From JAHEZL01 sp964406465 (GTDB lineage: Bacteria > Bacteroidota > Bacteroidia > Flavobacteriales_C > GCA-002722245): 64,000 bases of DNA. Numbering within the stretch: the stretch's first letter is position 1; each line of letters starts with the position of its first letter. Shown here in pieces: positions 61,665 to 64,000 of this stretch. A program made the translations under genes and the position numbers. The stretch covers positions 8,867 to 72,866 of the forward strand of contig CAYORT010000015.1 of assembly GCA_964406465.1 (NCBI GenBank), given 5' to 3'. The notes under the pieces were generated by a model, which was not told the DNA's origin, did not search any database, and saw nothing but the letters and a program-made list of their open reading frames with translations.

Positions 61665-62519
61665 TTATATCACCATTTTCTCAATTGGCACAATCAATAT
61701 CCCTTGCGCGCCAGTTGCTTTCAACTGATCAATAATATTCCAAAAATCACTTTCAGTAATTACAGTATGAACTGAGCTCCAGCCCGATGCAGCCAAAGGC
61801 ATCACTGTTGGCGATTTCATTCCTGGAAGTATTTTAATGATATCTTCAATCTTGTCGTTTGGCGCATTCAACAACACATATTTATTGTTTTTAGCAGCCA
61901 TTACAGCATCTATTCTAAACAATAATTTCTCAAGAATTTCCTTTTTTTCGGCACTAAGATTTTTGTTGGCAGCCAGAACAGCCTCACTTTTTAACATTAC
62001 CTCAACTTCTTTCAAGCCATTTTTAAAAAGTGTACTTCCGCTGCTTACCAAGTCGCTAATACCATCTGCCAAACCGATGTTCGGAGCGATTTCCACCGAA
62101 CCGGAAATTACGTGTATATCGGCATTGATGCCTTTTTCCTTAAAGAAAGCATTTACAGTATTTGGGTAAGAGGTAGCTACTTTTTTATTTTGAAACCACT
62201 GTAAGCCAGGATAGTCAACCTCTTTAGGTACTGCCAATGACAAGCGGCATTTTGAGAAGCCCAATTTGCGAAGATTCACCAAATCTTTTTCTTTTTCAAT
62301 CAAGGTATTTTCACCAATGATAGAGATGTCGGCAACGCCATCGGCCAAGTATTGAGGAATATCGCTGTTTCTTAAATAAAGCACTTCAAGAGGGAAGTTT
62401 GTGGCAGCAGCTTTTAGCTGATCTTTACCGTTATCTACTTTGATGCCGCACTCTTTCAACAATTGAATAGAGTCGTCGAGTAGTCTACCTGATTTTTGTA
62501 CTGCGATTTTAAGTGTCAT
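61665..62519 (-). CDS. hisG: ATP phosphoribosyltransferase, long form
   Basis: First and feedback-controlled enzyme of histidine synthesis. The 284-residue protein is the long form with a C-terminal regulatory (ACT-like) domain. It has LKIAVQKSGRLLDDSIQLLK, YLADGVADISIIGENTLIEK, KVATSYPNTVNAFFKEKGI, ISGSVEIAPNIGLADGISDL and VSSGSTLFKNGLKE (PRPP loop), then LPGMKSPTVMPLAASGWSSV in the regulatory part. No HisZ is needed. It is the first structural gene after the attenuator. Confidence 0.96.
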   Translation of the reverse strand: MTLKIAVQKSGRLLDDSIQLLKECGIKVDNGKDQLKAAATNFPLEVLYLRNSDIPQYLADGVADISIIGENTLIEKEKDLVNLRKLGFSKCRLSLAVPKEVDYPGLQWFQNKKVATSYPNTVNAFFKEKGINADIHVISGSVEIAPNIGLADGISDLVSSGSTLFKNGLKEVEVMLKSEAVLAANKNLSAEKKEILEKLLFRIDAVMAAKNNKYVLLNAPNDKIEDIIKILPGMKSPTVMPLAASGWSSVHTVITESDFWNIIDQLKATGAQGILIVPIEKMVI

Positions 62520-62560
62520 GGTCTAATGTCTAAAGTTTAATGTTTAAAGTATAAAATGCA

Positions 62561-62586
62561 AAAACCCGCCGATAGGGGCGGGTTTT
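62561..62586 (-). terminator. his attenuator terminator
   Basis: On the minus strand: AAAACCCGCC, CCTATC loop, GGCGGGTTTT followed by T. It is a ten-base perfect stem 42 bases before the hisG start codon. Its 5' half overlaps the antiterminator partner (62568-62576). Confidence 0.9.
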
Positions 62587-62628
62587 GCTTTATATTATAT
62601 TACAGCATCATCGCGCTCACCTATCGGC
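62568..62628 (-). promoter_or_regulatory. his attenuator antiterminator pairing
   Basis: GCCGATAGG at the end of the leader peptide (minus strand, 62628-62620) is perfectly complementary over nine bases to CCTATCGGC (62576-62568) in the terminator stem. The His codons (CATCATCATCACC) can alternatively pair with GATGATG at about 62604-62610, giving the classic pause-hairpin alternative. When ribosomes stall at His codons, the antiterminator would form and hisG be transcribed. Confidence 0.8.
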
Positions 62629-62668
62629 AAGTGTTGTTATGGTGATGATGATGTACAGTTAAATTCAT
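62621..62668 (-). CDS. hisL: his operon leader peptide
   Basis: ATG 62668 to TAG 62621: 15 codons, MNLTVHHHHHNNTCR. Five consecutive histidine codons sense charged tRNA-His. The ATG lies 18 bases after the -7 box of the promoter. It is too short for ordinary gene callers. Confidence 0.9.
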   Translation of the reverse strand: MNLTVHHHHHNNTCR

Positions 62669-62686
62669 TTTATTATTTATTATGGG

Positions 62687-62717
62687 CAAATGTAGAAGAT
62701 TAAATTTGTTTTGCAAA
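62687..62717 (-). promoter_or_regulatory. Bacteroidota-type promoter of the his operon
   Basis: On the minus strand TTTG (62714-62717), exactly 19 bases, then TACATTTG (62687-62694): a full match to the TTTG-N19-TAnnTTTG consensus. It is followed directly by the leader peptide. Confidence 0.8.
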
Positions 62718-62764
62718 AAATAGATGAATTTTAATGAGGGTGATTTTTCAAGTAATGGGGCGGT

Positions 62765-62920
62765 AATTCACTTCTCCCTTTTTAAAAGGGAGAGTGCGGA
62801 ATTGCTTGTGAAGGGGTAAGAGGGATTTTCAGCAAATAAATCAGCAGGTGTTGAAAATCCCTCTTGCCTTTCCGCTCTCTGGCCAGCACACTCTCCCTTT
62901 AAAAAGGGAGAAGTGGAGTT
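62765..62920. repeat. CTTCTCCC-family palindrome, copy 3
   Basis: Left AATTCACTTCTCCC with an internal TTTTTAAAAGGGAG hairpin, AGAGGGATTTTC and AAATCCCTCTTG in the middle, right CTCCCTTTAAAAAGGGAG then AAGTGGAGTTAG. It matches 7490-7638 and 44331-44692. It lies between the his promoter and the exported protein gene at 62955. Confidence 0.8.
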
Positions 62921-62954
62921 AGTGACCTAGGGTTTAATAACTGTGCAAAATAAT

Positions 62955-63830
62955 TTACGATGATTTCTTTTTTCGTCGTAGAATTTTTGGGGTCATAATC
63001 ATTTTTTCAATTGAAGGAACACAGTTTTCGCAAAGAAGTTCTTTTTTAACAATAGTTTTATTTATTTTATTATTAACAGAATTGTTATCAAATAATACTT
63101 GATTTGTTGTTGTATGAATTGTGGAATCCAATCTTGCCGGACTTAAAAAACTTGTTGATTCAACTATGCTTGTTGTGGTGAATTCTAACGGGGTTGTTGT
63201 GACAACTATTTTAGGATTAAAATAATATACTTGTCTAGATTCCAATTCACATTGTTTATTACAGCGATATCTTTCTTCAATTTTCTTATTTTCATCAATG
63301 TAGTGATGTATATATTTTGTGCTATTTTCTTTGTTGGGGCTATACCAGTAGATGTGTTCAGTTTCTCGATGAAGTGAATCACGAATTGTCCATGACTTAT
63401 ATGTGATTTGCGAATCTGGAATATGAACTACGTAATAGTATTCAATACTAAAGTTTGCAGAATCTGTGCTTATCTTATGCGGAATGAAATTGGGGTTTCG
63501 AACAAATTTAACAGTATCTTTTTCTTCTCCAACAGTAGACAAATATTGAATTATATTTCCGCGAATAATCCAGTTTTGTTGTCCATTCTTATTTTTTAGT
63601 GTAAAAACCGAATCATTTTTAAATGTGTAATATGTAGTGAAGTTAAATCCCGAAAATCTTTGGCTATTAAATTTGTACTTATACTTCACCTTAAATTTCT
63701 CAATTCCATTATCTCTATAATTTAAAATAATCTGGTTTATATTTTCAATTTCGTAAGGTGAATCAGCTCCAATTTGCCCGATGCATGTTCCACTCAAAAT
63801 AATTGAAGCAATGAATAATAAAATCTTCAT
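62955..63830 (-). CDS. Exported protein of unknown function
   Basis: 291 residues with signal peptide MKILLFIASIILSGTCIGQ; the Cys is not in a good lipobox. The mature part is strand-rich, resembling repeat proteins of the toxin-immunity or MORN-like kind (VKYKYKFNSQRFSGFNFTTY, SFSIEYYYVVHIPDSQITYK-like pieces, REFEHIYWYS-like strands). It has a Ser/Thr-rich stretch near residues 205-255 and a basic C-terminus (KILRRKKKSS). I do not recognise a family. The repeat downstream and his operon beyond suggest an isolated transcript. Confidence 0.65.
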   Translation of the reverse strand: MKILLFIASIILSGTCIGQIGADSPYEIENINQIILNYRDNGIEKFKVKYKYKFNSQRFSGFNFTTYYTFKNDSVFTLKNKNGQQNWIIRGNIIQYLSTVGEEKDTVKFVRNPNFIPHKISTDSANFSIEYYYVVHIPDSQITYKSWTIRDSLHRETEHIYWYSPNKENSTKYIHHYIDENKKIEERYRCNKQCELESRQVYYFNPKIVVTTTPLEFTTTSIVESTSFLSPARLDSTIHTTTNQVLFDNNSVNNKINKTIVKKELLCENCVPSIEKMIMTPKILRRKKKSS

Positions 63831-63923
63831 ACCATTAAGTTTTTAGCGTTAGGATATCTCTTTACAACGCAGTTTTACCTGGATTATTGAATCGTATTTT
63901 GGAAAGAAAATTCAAAACACCTA

Positions 63924-64000
63924 TCACAACACTTCCTTCAAAAATGGCGCAGTATGCCCTTTTCCTTTCTTCACCATCTCTTCCGGAGTTCCTTCAAAAA
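63924..64000 (-). CDS. uvrA: Excinuclease ABC subunit A, C-terminal fragment
   Basis: Only the last 25 codons are in the window, read from the right edge: FEGTPEEMVKKGKGHTAPFL then KEVL and TGA (63924-63926). This is the conserved end of UvrA (G-TPEE ... SHT--FLK). UvrA scans DNA for bulky lesions with UvrB. The rest of the gene lies beyond position 64000. The assignment rests on a short match. Confidence 0.72.
   Translation of the reverse strand, partial: FEGTPEEMVKKGKGHTAPFLKEVL

Noticed and set aside
56147..62519. Palindromic spacers of the his operon as transcription terminators
   Set aside because: They are AT-only or lack a T-tract after a GC-rich stem, so they are more likely repeats or processing sites than terminators.

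Overview
This is a 64 kb stretch of draft bacterial chromosome, almost certainly from the phylum Bacteroidota. Four things point there: low GC with A-rich start regions lacking strong Shine-Dalgarno sites; promoters of the form TTTG-N19/20-TAnnTTTG (ahead of the tRNA and the his operon); two secreted proteins with type IX secretion (YPNP-type) C-terminal sorting domains; and DnaK carrying the CGGGTHDVSVLE variant. The class cannot be fixed from this window. Four runs of N (10, 100, 100 and 100) mark scaffold gaps. The round lengths, and the reading frames around them, show they are placeholders.

Layout. 1-8267: the end of a surface polysaccharide locus on the + strand (fucosyltransferase, other glycosyltransferases, Wzy/ligase-like membrane protein, WecB epimerase, DegT-type aminotransferase, initiating sugar-phosphate transferase), with ATGA overlaps at five junctions. 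8286-12923: ttcA, acetoacetyl-CoA synthetase and an SH3-repeat exported protein. 12959-17716 (minus): an MtfA-like peptidase, an RluA-type pseudouridine synthase and panB; upstream of these a possible operon of an exported lectin-like protein, a 37-residue lasso-peptide-like precursor and an HPr-kinase-like kinase. 17885-28433: dnaK, psd, a CapD-type dehydratase, a three-gene sugar/methyl/glycosyl operon, and gcvT read in frame into an exported S1/P1-type protein. 28434-33027: lolD, sucC-(YceI lipoprotein)-sucD and an expansin-like protein. 33222-40640: an alpha-glucan (glycogen-type) cluster: GH63, DUF2934, debranching enzyme, glycogen-synthase-like GT, GH57. 40641-44771: repeats around an interrupted type IX-exported beta-helix protein. 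44772-53606: phosphoglucomutase, tRNA-Met(CAU), LptF/G-type permease, two glycosyltransferases, then ribH and neighbours on the minus strand. 53909-62717: a complete histidine operon (hisG-[four-helix-bundle gene]-hisD-hisC-hisB-hisH-hisA-hisF-hisIE, minus strand) behind a legible attenuator whose leader peptide has five consecutive histidines. The window ends with an exported protein of unknown function and the 3' end of uvrA.

The most unusual feature is the pair at 15831-16756. A short peptide gene missing from ordinary gene calls has a Trp-x-x-Pro-x-Leu leader, the penultimate leader Thr, Gly at core position 1, Glu at core position 9 and a C-terminal Ser. Immediately after it lies a kinase of the type that phosphorylates the C-terminal Ser of some lasso peptides. 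No lasso protease, cyclase or RRE gene is present in the window. The region is also rich in small palindromic repeats, including a three-level nested insertion at 44331-44692.
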